Shown here piece by piece: positions 6,757 to 16,430 of a stretch of 64,000 bases of DNA. This DNA comes from Agathobaculum hominis. Its GTDB lineage: Bacteria; Bacillota; Clostridia; Oscillospirales; Butyricicoccaceae. Below the pieces are notes generated by a model. That model searched no databases. It was not told the DNA's origin and saw only the letters and a list, made by a program, of their open reading frames with translations. Location of the stretch: the NCBI RefSeq assembly GCF_014288055.1, contig NZ_JACOPK010000001.1, forward strand, positions 186,001 to 250,000, written 5' to 3'. Within the stretch, counting starts at the first letter, position 1. The number at the start of each line of letters is the position of its first letter. A program made the position numbers and the translations under genes.

Positions 6757-9700
6757 GTGGGACTGAAGGAGCTTTATACCGCGACGGGCGCGAAGATATT
6801 CGGCACAGCGAGCACGGTAAAAACCATCGGCGCGGCTGCGGCTGCATCGGCAGTGATTGCAGGCGCGGCGGCCGGAGTCCATGCCTTCACGAGCGGCCGG
6901 GATTTTACGCCGGACGGCGCAGGACGCGCGATACGCACCAATCAGGTGCACTTTGACGGAAGCGAAAATACGATAGGCAGGCAGGACGAGCAGACGAAAA
7001 ACGGCGAGAGCGAGATATACGAGCGTGATGAAAGCGCCGAGGAGAAGCAAAAGCCGCAGACCGGCGACAGCGCGTCCTATTTGTTCGAGAATGTGAAGCA
7101 GCAGGAAAAGCCGAGCGGGCTGCTCGACAGGGACGGCACGGCGGCAGCCATCGCCGGAACGGTTCCGGCCGCCGGTGCGGCGAGCGTGCAGCCGGGGACG
7201 GTGCTCGACATTGTGAAAGACCCTGCGGCGGCGGACATCGTGCTGCATCCGAGCGACGTGGCGCAGGTAACGCCCCCGACCGGCGGCGACACGGCAAACA
7301 GCGGCGGAGACACTACACCGAACCAGCCTTTCCGGCCGGCAACGCCCGACAGCAGCAGCGGAAGCTCGTCCTCCGGCGGAGAGACCGGCGGCACGGCCAC
7401 GCCGGATGCCCCTGTGACGCCGGTCACGCCGCCCGCGCCGAGCAAGCCGCAGCAGACGGACGGCAAGCCGCCCGAACAGACCTCGGAGGAAAAGGGGCCG
7501 GACATTCCCTGGTTCGACAGCGGCACGCGCTACGACGGCACGGTCACGCTGCCGAGCGACAGCGAGGTCAGGATCGTCGGACGGATCGACAGCACGGATG
7601 CCCTGTATGCCGGCCAGATCGTCAATGACGCGGATATCGTCCGCGCGCTCTATGCTTATGTCATGGCCGGCGAAAAGATCTACTACTGGACGTCGAGCGA
7701 CCTCGGAAAATACATCCGTATCAACCGCGTCAGCTTTGACGGCGGCAAAACCTGGCTCACGGATTTTTCGAATAATATCGAAATCCCAAAAAGCGCCGGG
7801 GATCAGTCGATGCAGATCGATATGTCGTATCGCTTCAGTGAAAACAGCGCATGGACGGAATACAGACCGGACGAGGGAAACGCCTATATCGACTGCACGG
7901 TCGCGCCGCACCGCATTCTGGTGCTCGGCCGGGAGCTGACCGACAAGGATACGGAAATCCCGCTGGACATCGTGCTGAACAGCGATTATTCCTATAATGA
8001 ATTCAGCAGAAGGCTCAATCTGTTCGCATTGCAGAGAAGGCTGTATGAGAAGCTGTACGGCTGGGACAGCGGCACATCTTATGACGAGCTTCCGCCCATC
8101 GACCGGCTGTTCTCCGGCTGGACGGAGGACGGCAGGCGCGTTTCGTGGGACTATACCTGCGACGGCGGGCGGCATGTGCTCCAGCCGTCGGATTTCGTGA
8201 AGGTTCCGGAGAACCTTACGGTTCGTCTGAAAATCAACAAGGGCATGACATATGAGCTGCAAACGCTGACCGGCTTTGACGAGAGCGCGCTGACCGAAGA
8301 TGAGGGATATGGTACGCTGACGATACCGGAATATGTTCAGGCGGTTGCGCTCGAGACCGACGGCCGGGAAGAAAGCCCCGTCACCTATCTTCCGTATCTG
8401 GTGGGCACGATGGAAATTCCGGCGAGCGTTGTCTACATCAAGCCGGACAGCATCTCCTCAGTCCTCGACGCCTACCGTGTCGCGGAGGACAGCGAATACT
8501 ATGCCTCGACTGAGGACGGCATCCTGACCAGCAGGGACGGCACGGAATACCTCGCGATCCCGGAGAACAACGAGAACGTCACGGTCCCGGAGAACGTTAC
8601 CTCGGTCAGACTGCCGGAGAGCTACTGCGGAACGGTCACTCTTATGGCGCAGTCGGAAGACCGGATGCCCTCGGTCAATTTCGAGGAGCTGCACGGCTCT
8701 GTCATCGTGCAGCCCGAGCTGCTGAACGCATTCGTCACGAAGTACGGCAGACAGCTCGACGGAACCGAAACGACGGTCAGCGTAGACGGCGGCGACGCGA
8801 AATATGAGGTTCACGACGGCTACCTGACGCATCAGGAGGACGGCGCGGCCGTGCTCGACCGCGTGGTGACTGATGCAGAGATCTACCGGCTGCCGCAGGG
8901 GGTCGACAGGATCGCAGCGAACGCCTTTGCCGGCTCTACGGTCAAAATCCTGATTACGGACGCAAAGACCTCCTATGCGGCGGACAGCTTCAAGGACAGC
9001 ATGGTCTCGTATGTGACCTGCGAGGACGAAACGCAGAAGGCTGAGATCAATAAAAAGCTCGACGAAGCGGGTGTTGCGGAGGTCGAGTTTGCGGCGTCAG
9101 GCACATCGGACGACGGCTGCTTCTACGTGAAATCGGACGGAAAGATCGTCGTAGTCAATGCGCCGGACGGCATCAGCGAGTATTACGGCGAGATCATCAT
9201 TGACGGCGAGAAAAAAACGGTCGACAGCATCGCGGCGCACGCATTTGACGGCTGCACCACGCTGGAATACGTTTCGCTGCCCGAGACGGTTAAGACCATC
9301 GGCGTTTCGGCGTTCAAGAACTGTACCGCGCTCTCCGGCGTGCTGCTCGGGAGCAAGGACAGCGTGACCATCATGGAACACGCGTTCAACAACTGCACGA
9401 ACCTGCGCTTTATCGCGTCGAACGCGAAAAACATGGAGCTGAAGAACGATTACGATATTCTGAGTGAATCGGGAAGCGAAACACTTTACGGACAGCTGTG
9501 GTGTCTGGCAGGCAGCGAAGGCTTCGATGACAGCTGGGGCTGCTACGAGCCGAGGAGTGACTGGCGCGACGAAACGGATATTGCAGAGTTTCGGGTCATC
9601 GACTGCAACGGAGCGAATGTCCTGTACGGCTGCAACGCCGAGGTAGAAAGCGAGCTGTGGGAAGGCAGCAGGCTGGACAGCTGGATTGCGCTGCGCGCCG

Positions 9701-10752
9701 CTGGTCCGCCCGCAGAGGGCGGCACGATCACCCTGCCCGAAACCACGATCGCGATCAATAACTACTGCTTCGCCCAGCTGGACTGCGCGTTCACGATCAA
9801 CTGGGAGGAGCTGCCGCGTCTGGTCCACATCTATGACAGCGCCTTCGCGCAGTCCGGTCTGACAGGCGTGATTCATCCGGTTCAGTCGACGTATATGATG
9901 CTGATCAGGAATGCCGCATTTTATCAGACCAACATTGTGGAGGCAGATTTCAGCGATGTATCTCTGGAGGATTACGGTGAGTCGACACTGGCGGACTGCA
10001 AACAGCTGCAAAGCGTTTCGTTTGGATGGGTGTGCAGGAAAAGCGACGGTGAATTTATGTCGATTATTCCGACCGGCTCGTTTTACGGCTGCGATGCGCT
10101 GACAGATCTCTATTTTACCACCGAGAAGCCGATTGGACTGCTGACATGGTATCCGCACGCCCCGTTCCAGTTTGCGGACGGTATCTATGACAGAAATATC
10201 CGCATTCATGTTCCGGAAGGGTGCGAGGAAGCGTATTTCCGGGCGTGGAAGCCTATGTTCATCGGCTACACGGACGAGGAGATCGAGAACGGAACATATT
10301 ATATCGATATGTCGATGTTTGAGCTCAGCTGGATGGAATGGTATTTCCCGGAGGACAGATGGCCGGAGTTTGTGCAGGCCGTCTGCGACTACCGCGCTAT
10401 CCACGGCGAAAACAACCTTCGCGCGATGATGGGCATGGAGCTGCTGGAAGAGCCGGAAAATCCGGAGGAGCATAAAGAGGATTACGGCTATGCCGACCCG
10501 TTCGGCGGAGACATCGAGCTCGACATTGAAATCCCGGACGAGAACCCGGACATCACGCAGGACGGCCAGACCGCTTCCGATGAAACGATTTCGGATGAAA
10601 CCGGCGGAGAAAATATCTCCGGCGAAACAGTGACCGGCGAGAGCACGCCGTCTGCCGATGCGCCGGACGGGGAGGACAGCGCGTCCGCCGACACAAACAA
10701 CACCGAGCCTGCACCGGAGACGACCGATGCGGCAGAGGGAGAAAATACATGA
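6757..10752 (+). CDS. very large BspA-like leucine-rich-repeat surface protein
   Basis: This 1331-residue protein starts at a GTG behind AGGAG. An N-terminal hydrophobic segment (about residues 24-50, Ala/Gly-rich) would export or anchor it. A Pro/Ser/Thr/Gly-rich low-complexity stretch (about 160-245) looks like a wall- or envelope-spanning linker. The central and C-terminal parts hold BspA/LRR_5-type repeats, seen as SIAAHAFDGCTTLEYVSLP and IGVSAFKNCTALSGVLLG. The C-terminus (about 1240-1331) is a Glu/Asp/Thr/Ser-rich tail with no LPXTG sorting signal. BspA-like proteins usually bind host or bacterial ligands. The stop overlaps the start of the MoxR gene (ATGA), so it is translationally coupled to the downstream ATPase. 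Confidence 0.8.
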   Translation: MGLKELYTATGAKIFGTASTVKTIGAAAAASAVIAGAAAGVHAFTSGRDFTPDGAGRAIRTNQVHFDGSENTIGRQDEQTKNGESEIYERDESAEEKQKPQTGDSASYLFENVKQQEKPSGLLDRDGTAAAIAGTVPAAGAASVQPGTVLDIVKDPAAADIVLHPSDVAQVTPPTGGDTANSGGDTTPNQPFRPATPDSSSGSSSSGGETGGTATPDAPVTPVTPPAPSKPQQTDGKPPEQTSEEKGPDIPWFDSGTRYDGTVTLPSDSEVRIVGRIDSTDALYAGQIVNDADIVRALYAYVMAGEKIYYWTSSDLGKYIRINRVSFDGGKTWLTDFSNNIEIPKSAGDQSMQIDMSYRFSENSAWTEYRPDEGNAYIDCTVAPHRILVLGRELTDKDTEIPLDIVLNSDYSYNEFSRRLNLFALQRRLYEKLYGWDSGTSYDELPPIDRLFSGWTEDGRRVSWDYTCDGGRHVLQPSDFVKVPENLTVRLKINKGMTYELQTLTGFDESALTEDEGYGTLTIPEYVQAVALETDGREESPVTYLPYLVGTMEIPASVVYIKPDSISSVLDAYRVAEDSEYYASTEDGILTSRDGTEYLAIPENNENVTVPENVTSVRLPESYCGTVTLMAQSEDRMPSVNFEELHGSVIVQPELLNAFVTKYGRQLDGTETTVSVDGGDAKYEVHDGYLTHQEDGAAVLDRVVTDAEIYRLPQGVDRIAANAFAGSTVKILITDAKTSYAADSFKDSMVSYVTCEDETQKAEINKKLDEAGVAEVEFAASGTSDDGCFYVKSDGKIVVVNAPDGISEYYGEIIIDGEKKTVDSIAAHAFDGCTTLEYVSLPETVKTIGVSAFKNCTALSGVLLGSKDSVTIMEHAFNNCTNLRFIASNAKNMELKNDYDILSESGSETLYGQLWCLAGSEGFDDSWGCYEPRSDWRDETDIAEFRVIDCNGANVLYGCNAEVESELWEGSRLDSWIALRAAGPPAEGGTITLPETTIAINNYCFAQLDCAFTINWEELPRLVHIYDSAFAQSGLTGVIHPVQSTYMMLIRNAAFYQTNIVEADFSDVSLEDYGESTLADCKQLQSVSFGWVCRKSDGEFMSIIPTGSFYGCDALTDLYFTTEKPIGLLTWYPHAPFQFADGIYDRNIRIHVPEGCEEAYFRAWKPMFIGYTDEEIENGTYYIDMSMFELSWMEWYFPEDRWPEFVQAVCDYRAIHGENNLRAMMGMELLEEPENPEEHKEDYGYADPFGGDIELDIEIPDENPDITQDGQTASDETISDETGGENISGETVTGESTPSADAPDGEDSASADTNNTEPAPETTDAAEGENT

Positions 10753-11690
10753 TTATCGAACAGTCAAAACAGATTATTTCCGAGATAAACCACGCGTTTA
10801 TCGGCAAGAATGAGGTCATCGAGAAGGTCCTGATGACGATTTACGCAGGCGGTCACGTTCTGCTCGAGGACTGCCCGGGCGTCGGCAAGACGACGCTCGC
10901 GGTCGCGTTCTCGCGCGTGCTCGGTCTTTCGACGCGCCGCATCCAGTTTACGCCCGACACGCTGCCGTCCGACATCACCGGCTTCACCATGTGGAACCGC
11001 AAGACGGGCGAATTCGAATACCGTGAGGGCGCGGCGAACTGTCAGCTGCTGCTCGCCGACGAGATCAACCGCACTTCTCCGAAAACGCAGTCCGCGCTGC
11101 TCGAGGTCATGGAGGAGCGCACCATCACGGTGGATGGCGAGACGCACGCGCTCCCAGCGCCGTTCATCTGCATCGCGACGCAGAATCCCTTCGGCTTTGC
11201 CGGCACGCAGGCGCTCCCGGAGAGCCAGCTCGACCGCTTCATGGTCTCGCTCTCGATCGGCTATCCCTCGATCGAGGATCAGATGAAGATCATCTCGGCG
11301 CAGCGTTACGCCAATCCGCTTGACGAGCTGCATCCGGTCACGACCGCACAGAACGTCATCGAGGTGCAGAAGTTCCTCAGCTCGGTCAAGGTCATGGACG
11401 ATATGCTGCGCTACGCCATTGAGCTGTGTGAAAAGACCCGCATCCATCCGCTGATCGAGCTCGGTATTTCGCCGCGCGGCGTTGCCGCACTCGTGCGCAT
11501 GGCGCGTGCATCGGCGGTGCTGCATGAACGGAATTACGTCGTCCCCGAGGATATCCAGTCGGTCTTTCTCGACGTCTGCGCGCATCGACTGGTGCTGCGT
11601 CCGCAGGCGCGTGTGGACGGCATGAACGCGCGCGACGTTCTGCGCAGCATCCTGAGCGAGATCCGTCCGCCGGTTCTGTCCGCGAGGTAA
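10749..11690 (+). CDS. MoxR-family AAA ATPase
   Basis: The 313-residue protein is a MoxR AAA+ ATPase: Walker A GVGKTT, Walker B LLADEINR, a sensor region ATQNPF and the usual C-terminal lid. MoxR proteins act as chaperone-like ATPases that mature or activate partner proteins, typically encoded beside DUF58 and transglutaminase or VWA genes, exactly as here. The ATG overlaps the stop of the upstream surface-protein gene by 4 bases, and the DUF58 gene follows after 6 bases. The gene order suggests a membrane-associated assembly or activation unit, perhaps for the giant surface protein; that link is inference. Confidence 0.93.
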   Translation: MIIEQSKQIISEINHAFIGKNEVIEKVLMTIYAGGHVLLEDCPGVGKTTLAVAFSRVLGLSTRRIQFTPDTLPSDITGFTMWNRKTGEFEYREGAANCQLLLADEINRTSPKTQSALLEVMEERTITVDGETHALPAPFICIATQNPFGFAGTQALPESQLDRFMVSLSIGYPSIEDQMKIISAQRYANPLDELHPVTTAQNVIEVQKFLSSVKVMDDMLRYAIELCEKTRIHPLIELGISPRGVAALVRMARASAVLHERNYVVPEDIQSVFLDVCAHRLVLRPQARVDGMNARDVLRSILSEIRPPVLSAR

Positions 11691-11696
11691 GCGGAT

Positions 11697-12866
11697 ATGT
11701 GGAAAAACCGCGCAGGTTATGCGCTTGCGGTCGCGGCGCTCGCCGCACTCGTCTGGCTGTTCGGCAGACCGTTTCTCGTCTGTGCGCTCGTTCTGGCGGC
11801 AGGACTGCCGTTCGTGCAGCTCGCGCTGCTGAAGCGCGATGCGGGCGCGGTCTCGGTCTCGCTCTCCGTACGTCCCGGCGGCAGGGAAGGGGAAGCGCTC
11901 CTGCTCTGCTTTGAGGTAGAGAACGGGCGTGCGCTGCATGCTGCGCGAAGCATTTATCTCGATCTCGCGATGAACAATCTGCTGCTTGGCGAGGAAACGC
12001 ACCGCCGGGTGATGCTGACGCTCAGCGACGGCGCGAACCGTTTTTCCTGCCCGATCGTGCCGCCCTGCTGCGGCGAAATCGTGATTTCCTGCCGCGAGAC
12101 CGGTCTCTGTGATCTGCTGCATCTGTTCTGCGAGCGGGTCGCGCCTTTTGACGAGGTGCGCACGGTCATCTATCCGCGCCCGGTGCAGCTCGAGCTTACG
12201 CTGTCGCGCGATGCGGTCGGCGAGACGGGCGACAGCGGTCTGACGCGCAGCCGCAAGGGCACGGATGCGAGCGAAATGTTCGACATTCGAAGCTATGTAC
12301 CGGGCGACGACATCCGCTCCATTCACTGGAAGCTGTCGGGCAAGACGGACGAGCTGATCGTGCGTCAGGCAAGCGACCGCACACACTACGATCTGGTCAT
12401 CCTGCCCGATTTCGGAAGAAAGCAGGGCGGCCGCGATATCGCGGCCGGAGAGCTGACGAGGTGTGTCGCTCTCGTGATCGAGCTGAGCCGCCGTCTTGTG
12501 CGGCGGGGCGTGCCGCTGTGCGTCGCGCTGCCCGGACCGGGCGGCGGCATGGAGCTGTTCGGCTTCAAAAGCGTGCGCGAGCTCGAGCAGAGCATCCCGC
12601 GATGGCTGTCCATCAAGCTCCCCGAGCAGGCCGGACGCATGATGCAGCTGTTCCGCATGGAGCATCTCGAAAACCGCTTCACCCGCATGGTAACGGTGAG
12701 CGCAGGTGCGCCCGAGACCGGTCTCCGTGCGCTCGCGAACGACATCGGCGTGCTTTCTCTGACGGTAACGAAGGACGTTTCCGAGCCGCGCGCTGTCCTT
12801 CTGAACGGCGTGGAAAACATTGAGATACCGGCGGAGGGCGACGCGAAGATCAAAATTCTCTGCTGA
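11697..12866 (+). CDS. DUF58 membrane protein
   Basis: A 389-residue DUF58-family protein. Two N-terminal membrane segments (about 7-40) precede a soluble region; the DUF58 signature is clear near residues 195-225 (FDIRSYVPGDDIRSIHWKLS), followed by a VWA-like fold (LVILPDFG). DUF58 proteins are regular partners of MoxR ATPases; their precise function is unknown. It lies 6 bases downstream of the MoxR gene and 14 bases upstream of the transglutaminase-like gene. Confidence 0.9.
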   Translation: MWKNRAGYALAVAALAALVWLFGRPFLVCALVLAAGLPFVQLALLKRDAGAVSVSLSVRPGGREGEALLLCFEVENGRALHAARSIYLDLAMNNLLLGEETHRRVMLTLSDGANRFSCPIVPPCCGEIVISCRETGLCDLLHLFCERVAPFDEVRTVIYPRPVQLELTLSRDAVGETGDSGLTRSRKGTDASEMFDIRSYVPGDDIRSIHWKLSGKTDELIVRQASDRTHYDLVILPDFGRKQGGRDIAAGELTRCVALVIELSRRLVRRGVPLCVALPGPGGGMELFGFKSVRELEQSIPRWLSIKLPEQAGRMMQLFRMEHLENRFTRMVTVSAGAPETGLRALANDIGVLSLTVTKDVSEPRAVLLNGVENIEIPAEGDAKIKILC

Positions 12867-12880
12867 AACGGAGTCCCAGT

Positions 12881-15202
12881 ATGAACGAAATCAGCGTTAA
12901 GACGCTTTACCCGGACGGGTCGACAAGTCCATATCGCGCCCTCGCCCTGCCTGCGTTCGCCTCGCTCTGTCTGATGGCCGGCGCGCTGCTCGTGCTCTTC
13001 CGGACATGGGATGAGCTGGCGGTTCCGCGCTGGGCGCTCGTGCTCGCGGCGGCGGCAGGCTATGTGTCCGCCTCGGCGGCGCACCGCCTTTCGCGGCGGC
13101 ACGGCGCGTTTTATCTGCTCGGCCTCGTGCCGTGGGTACCGGCGCTTCTCATGCCGGCCGCATGCGTGCGTGGTCTCGCGGCATGGGTTTCCGGACTCGC
13201 CGCACGCTGGAATGTGCTGCACGACGGCAGCGCACAGCTGCTGAACACAGCGCCGGATCTCGTTGACGAAAAAGCGGCGGCCTTTGTCGGCGCGATGCTC
13301 ATCGCGCAGGCGGCGCACTTCGTCGTGGTGCACCGTCACCGCGTGCTCGGCGCCGTGCTCGGAGGGTTCTGGATTGCGCTCGGTCTGGCGGACGGCTGCT
13401 TTTCGCCGCTCGGCGCGGCGCTCATGCTCGCAGGCATGCTGGCGCTCTATGTCTCGGATATCAGTCTGCATCTGACCCGCGCGGCATGGCGCACGCTCGG
13501 CATCCTGCTGGCTCTGCTCGCGGCCGCAGCATTCCTGCCGGATATGGATATGCAGGGCATTCGCAGCCTGCGCGAGAAGGCGCAGAGCGGCGTACACGAG
13601 CTGCGCTACGGCGCGGACAGTCTGCCGGGCGGCGTGCTCGCGCAGGCGGATACGCTGCACAGCGATCCGCGCGGCATGCTGAGCGTGACGGAAGGGCAGG
13701 AGAAAACGCTCTACCTGCGCGGATATATCGCCGGCGCGTATGCGGACGGGGCTTGGAAGCCGCTGCCCGGTCTGATCTACAGCGAGGAGTACGCGGGCAT
13801 GATGAAGTGGCTGAGCGGGCGCGGCTTTGACCCGGCGCGGCAGCCGGCGGCATACCTTGCGCTGTGCGGCGACAGCGAGGCCGAGCCGAACGACGTGACG
13901 GTTGAAACACTTGCGGCAAGCCGCGAATATGTGTACATTCCGGGTACGGCGAATGAGCTTTCGGGCGCGCGCGTCACGGAAAACGAACGCGACAGCACAA
14001 GCCGTGCGCGGGGCGTGCTTGGCGCGCGCCGCTACACAGCGTCCGAGCTTTCCGGCTCGCGTCCGGCCGAGCTGACGGTTGCAGAGGACTGGGTCAGAGC
14101 ACCGCAGACTCCCGGACAGCAGATGCATCTGGAGAGCGAGGCGGTCTACCGCGGCTTCGTTTACGACAGCTATACCGCTGTCAGCGACACAATCGCGCCG
14201 ATGCTCGACCGGCTGTTCTGGGAGGACTACGACGACTCGAACGACGGCATTTACAGCGCGGTCAGCCGGGTGCGCGAGGTGCTGCGCGACGAAATGACCT
14301 ATACCGAAACGCCGTCTGAGGCCCCCGGGGGCGAGGACCCGCTCACGTGGTTTCTGACCGGGGGGCGCGAGGGCAATGCGGTGCAGTATGCCTCCGCGGC
14401 CGCTATGGCGCTGCGCGCGCACGGCATTCCGGCGCGCTACTGCGAGGGTTATCTGCTGACTGCGGCACAGGTGCAGGCGGCGGAGGGCGGCGCGGTCACG
14501 CTGACGGGGGCGAACGCTCATGCGTGGTGTGAAGCATATTTCGACGGCGTGGGCTGGCTGCCCGTAGATGTGACGCCCGGGTTTTACTATGATGCGCTCG
14601 CTCTTCAGCAGCTCGTCGCGATGCCGGATTCGATCCGCCGCACAGCTGCGATGGAGGACGCGGGGGACGCAGCCGGCGAGGTGGCACAAACGGATGACAG
14701 CGGCGCAGACAGGCCCGACGGACTGCTCGACGGCACGGTCTATCCCCCGGAGCTGCTGCTCGGCGTTCTGGCGCTGCTGCTCATCCTTGCTTCGCTCGCG
14801 GCGGCGGCACTGGAAGGCACGCTGCTGCTCTGCCGCGTGCGGGCACTCTCCGGCTTCAAACACGCCTCGCCCGAGCAGCGCGCCCGCCTGCTCGCGTGGT
14901 GGGGACAGCACATCCTTGCCGCACGCGGCGTGGAGGCGACGATCGGCTGGCATACGGAGGAGACCGACGCGAAGCTCGCAGAGATGATCGATACGGTCAA
15001 TCCCGGCGAATACAGGCGTGTATCCGGCCTGCTCGAAAAGGCGATCTACGGCGGCATCGCGCTCAAGGTGTACGAGGAACGCGCAGTATACAGTCTGCTC
15101 GACCGGCTGTATCACGCCCCGGCGCCCGATTTCGCGACCAGACGGCGGCTGCATTATCTGCTGCTCGCTCAGCTGGGGTACGCGCGAGCGGAAAAACTGT
15201 AA
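12881..15202 (+). CDS. membrane transglutaminase-like protein lacking the catalytic Cys
   Basis: The 773-residue protein has about five to six N-terminal membrane segments (about 20-220), a large extracytoplasmic region with a transglutaminase-like core, another membrane segment (about 628-655) and a cytoplasmic tail. The core has the family pattern around ALRAHGIPARYCEGY and HAWCEAYFDGVGWLPVDVTPG, giving the His (547) and Asp. The position that is normally Cys (pattern GxC..A) is Ala500 in GNAVQYAS, so cross-linking or protease activity is doubtful. Known MoxR-DUF58-TGase clusters usually keep the Cys. It is the last gene of the cluster and is followed by a terminator. Confidence 0.85.
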   Translation: MNEISVKTLYPDGSTSPYRALALPAFASLCLMAGALLVLFRTWDELAVPRWALVLAAAAGYVSASAAHRLSRRHGAFYLLGLVPWVPALLMPAACVRGLAAWVSGLAARWNVLHDGSAQLLNTAPDLVDEKAAAFVGAMLIAQAAHFVVVHRHRVLGAVLGGFWIALGLADGCFSPLGAALMLAGMLALYVSDISLHLTRAAWRTLGILLALLAAAAFLPDMDMQGIRSLREKAQSGVHELRYGADSLPGGVLAQADTLHSDPRGMLSVTEGQEKTLYLRGYIAGAYADGAWKPLPGLIYSEEYAGMMKWLSGRGFDPARQPAAYLALCGDSEAEPNDVTVETLAASREYVYIPGTANELSGARVTENERDSTSRARGVLGARRYTASELSGSRPAELTVAEDWVRAPQTPGQQMHLESEAVYRGFVYDSYTAVSDTIAPMLDRLFWEDYDDSNDGIYSAVSRVREVLRDEMTYTETPSEAPGGEDPLTWFLTGGREGNAVQYASAAAMALRAHGIPARYCEGYLLTAAQVQAAEGGAVTLTGANAHAWCEAYFDGVGWLPVDVTPGFYYDALALQQLVAMPDSIRRTAAMEDAGDAAGEVAQTDDSGADRPDGLLDGTVYPPELLLGVLALLLILASLAAAALEGTLLLCRVRALSGFKHASPEQRARLLAWWGQHILAARGVEATIGWHTEETDAKLAEMIDTVNPGEYRRVSGLLEKAIYGGIALKVYEERAVYSLLDRLYHAPAPDFATRRRLHYLLLAQLGYARAEKL

Positions 15203-15205
15203 TAA

Positions 15206-15245
15206 AGAGTGCATTGCGGCAGAAAGCGGCAGTGCGCTCTTTTTC
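15206..15245 (+). terminator. terminator after the MoxR cluster
   Basis: AGAGTGCATTGC pairs with GCAGTGCGCTCT (12 bp including G-T pairs), followed by TTTTTC. Confidence 0.8.
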
Positions 15246-15270
15246 TTTGGTGGGAATGTGGAAAAAACGG

Positions 15271-15299
15271 TTGAAATCCGGATGTGTTTTCGGTAAAAT
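15271..15299 (+). promoter_or_regulatory. promoter of the LacI-type regulator
   Basis: TTGAAA and TAAAAT with 17-base spacing, about 98 bases upstream of the gene. Confidence 0.6.
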
Positions 15300-15396
15300 G
15301 ATAGTAGAGTAAAAGAAACAGCAGCGGCGCTTTAGCCGGCGCCGATAAAAGCCGCCCCGGCGGCACGACGTAGAAAGACAGAAGAGGAAAAAGAAA

Positions 15397-16419
15397 ATGG
15401 CAGTTACTTTGGTAGAAATCGCCTCGCTTGCAGGCGTATCGCGCGGCACGGTCGACCGCGCCCTCAACAATCGCGGCCGCGTTGACCCGGAGGTCGCGGA
15501 CCGTGTGCGCCGCATCGCAGCCGAGCTGGGCTACCGGCCCAACCGTGAGGGGCGTCTGCTCGCGCTCGCGAAAAACCCGATCAAGATCGGCATCATCGTC
15601 CAGTCGGTCGAGACCATGTTCATGCACATGGTTTTCGAGGAGGTCATGCGCACGCAGGCGCAGCTGACCACGCCCGGCGCGGAGATCTATGTGCGCCCCA
15701 TTCAGGGCGTTGACGCAGAGCGCCAGCTGGCTGCGATCGACGAGCTGGTCGAGCTTGGCGTGAACGGACTGGCGCTGTCTCCGGCAGAGGATGCGCGTGT
15801 GCGCGCACGGGTGATGGAGCTGTCCTCCAAGGTCCCGGTCGTGACCTTCAACACCGACCTGCCGGAGTCGGGCAGACTGTGCTACGTCGGCCCGGACAAC
15901 TATGCCTTCGGCCGCGCGAGCGCCGGTCTGATGAATCTCCTGCTCGCGGGAAAGGGAAGCGTGCTCGTGGTCGGCGGTCAGGAAAACAACCTTGCGCACC
16001 GCCAGCGCGTCGACGGCTTCCGCGATGAGGCAGAGTCCCAGTTCCCGGGACTCGAGCTGCTCCCGACCGAGAACTGCGGCGACGATCAGAAGCTCGCCCA
16101 CGACATCGTGTGCCGTGCGCTGCGCGAGCATCCCGACCTCGGCGGTGTGTACATCTCGGTAAACGGCCAGATCGGCGCGTGTGAGGCGCTGACCGAAATG
16201 GGTGCGGCAGGCCGCGTCCGCCTCATCTGCCACGACCTTATCCCGGCAAATATCGAGAACGTCCGCCGCGGCGTGATCGACTTCCTGATCGACCAGGACG
16301 CACATATGCAGGGCAACCGTCCGACCGAGCTGCTGCTCGACTACCTGCTCTGCGGCGACAATCCGGAGAGCGAGCGCATCCTTGCGCACATCGACATCCG
16401 CAACCGGTACAACGTCTGA
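15397..16419 (+). CDS. LacI/GalR-family transcriptional regulator
   Basis: The 340-residue protein has an N-terminal LacI helix-turn-helix (VTLVEIASLAGVSRGTVDRALN) and a hinge, then a periplasmic-binding-protein-like sugar-sensing domain (PIKIGIIVQSVE...). The TVDRALN variant suggests the subgroup that senses inositol, ribose or related sugars, but the ligand cannot be told. It is followed after 11 bases by an alpha/beta-hydrolase gene and then a small membrane protein, so it may control that unit. No transporter or sugar kinase is adjacent. Confidence 0.88.
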   Translation: MAVTLVEIASLAGVSRGTVDRALNNRGRVDPEVADRVRRIAAELGYRPNREGRLLALAKNPIKIGIIVQSVETMFMHMVFEEVMRTQAQLTTPGAEIYVRPIQGVDAERQLAAIDELVELGVNGLALSPAEDARVRARVMELSSKVPVVTFNTDLPESGRLCYVGPDNYAFGRASAGLMNLLLAGKGSVLVVGGQENNLAHRQRVDGFRDEAESQFPGLELLPTENCGDDQKLAHDIVCRALREHPDLGGVYISVNGQIGACEALTEMGAAGRVRLICHDLIPANIENVRRGVIDFLIDQDAHMQGNRPTELLLDYLLCGDNPESERILAHIDIRNRYNV

Positions 16420-16430
16420 AAGAGGTAAAA

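Noticed and set aside
12386..15214. Very long minus-strand reading frame (about 940 codons) opposite the DUF58 and transglutaminase genes
   Set aside because: It is an antisense shadow of high-GC plus-strand genes with clear protein families; it has no recognisable family, ribosome site or promoter.
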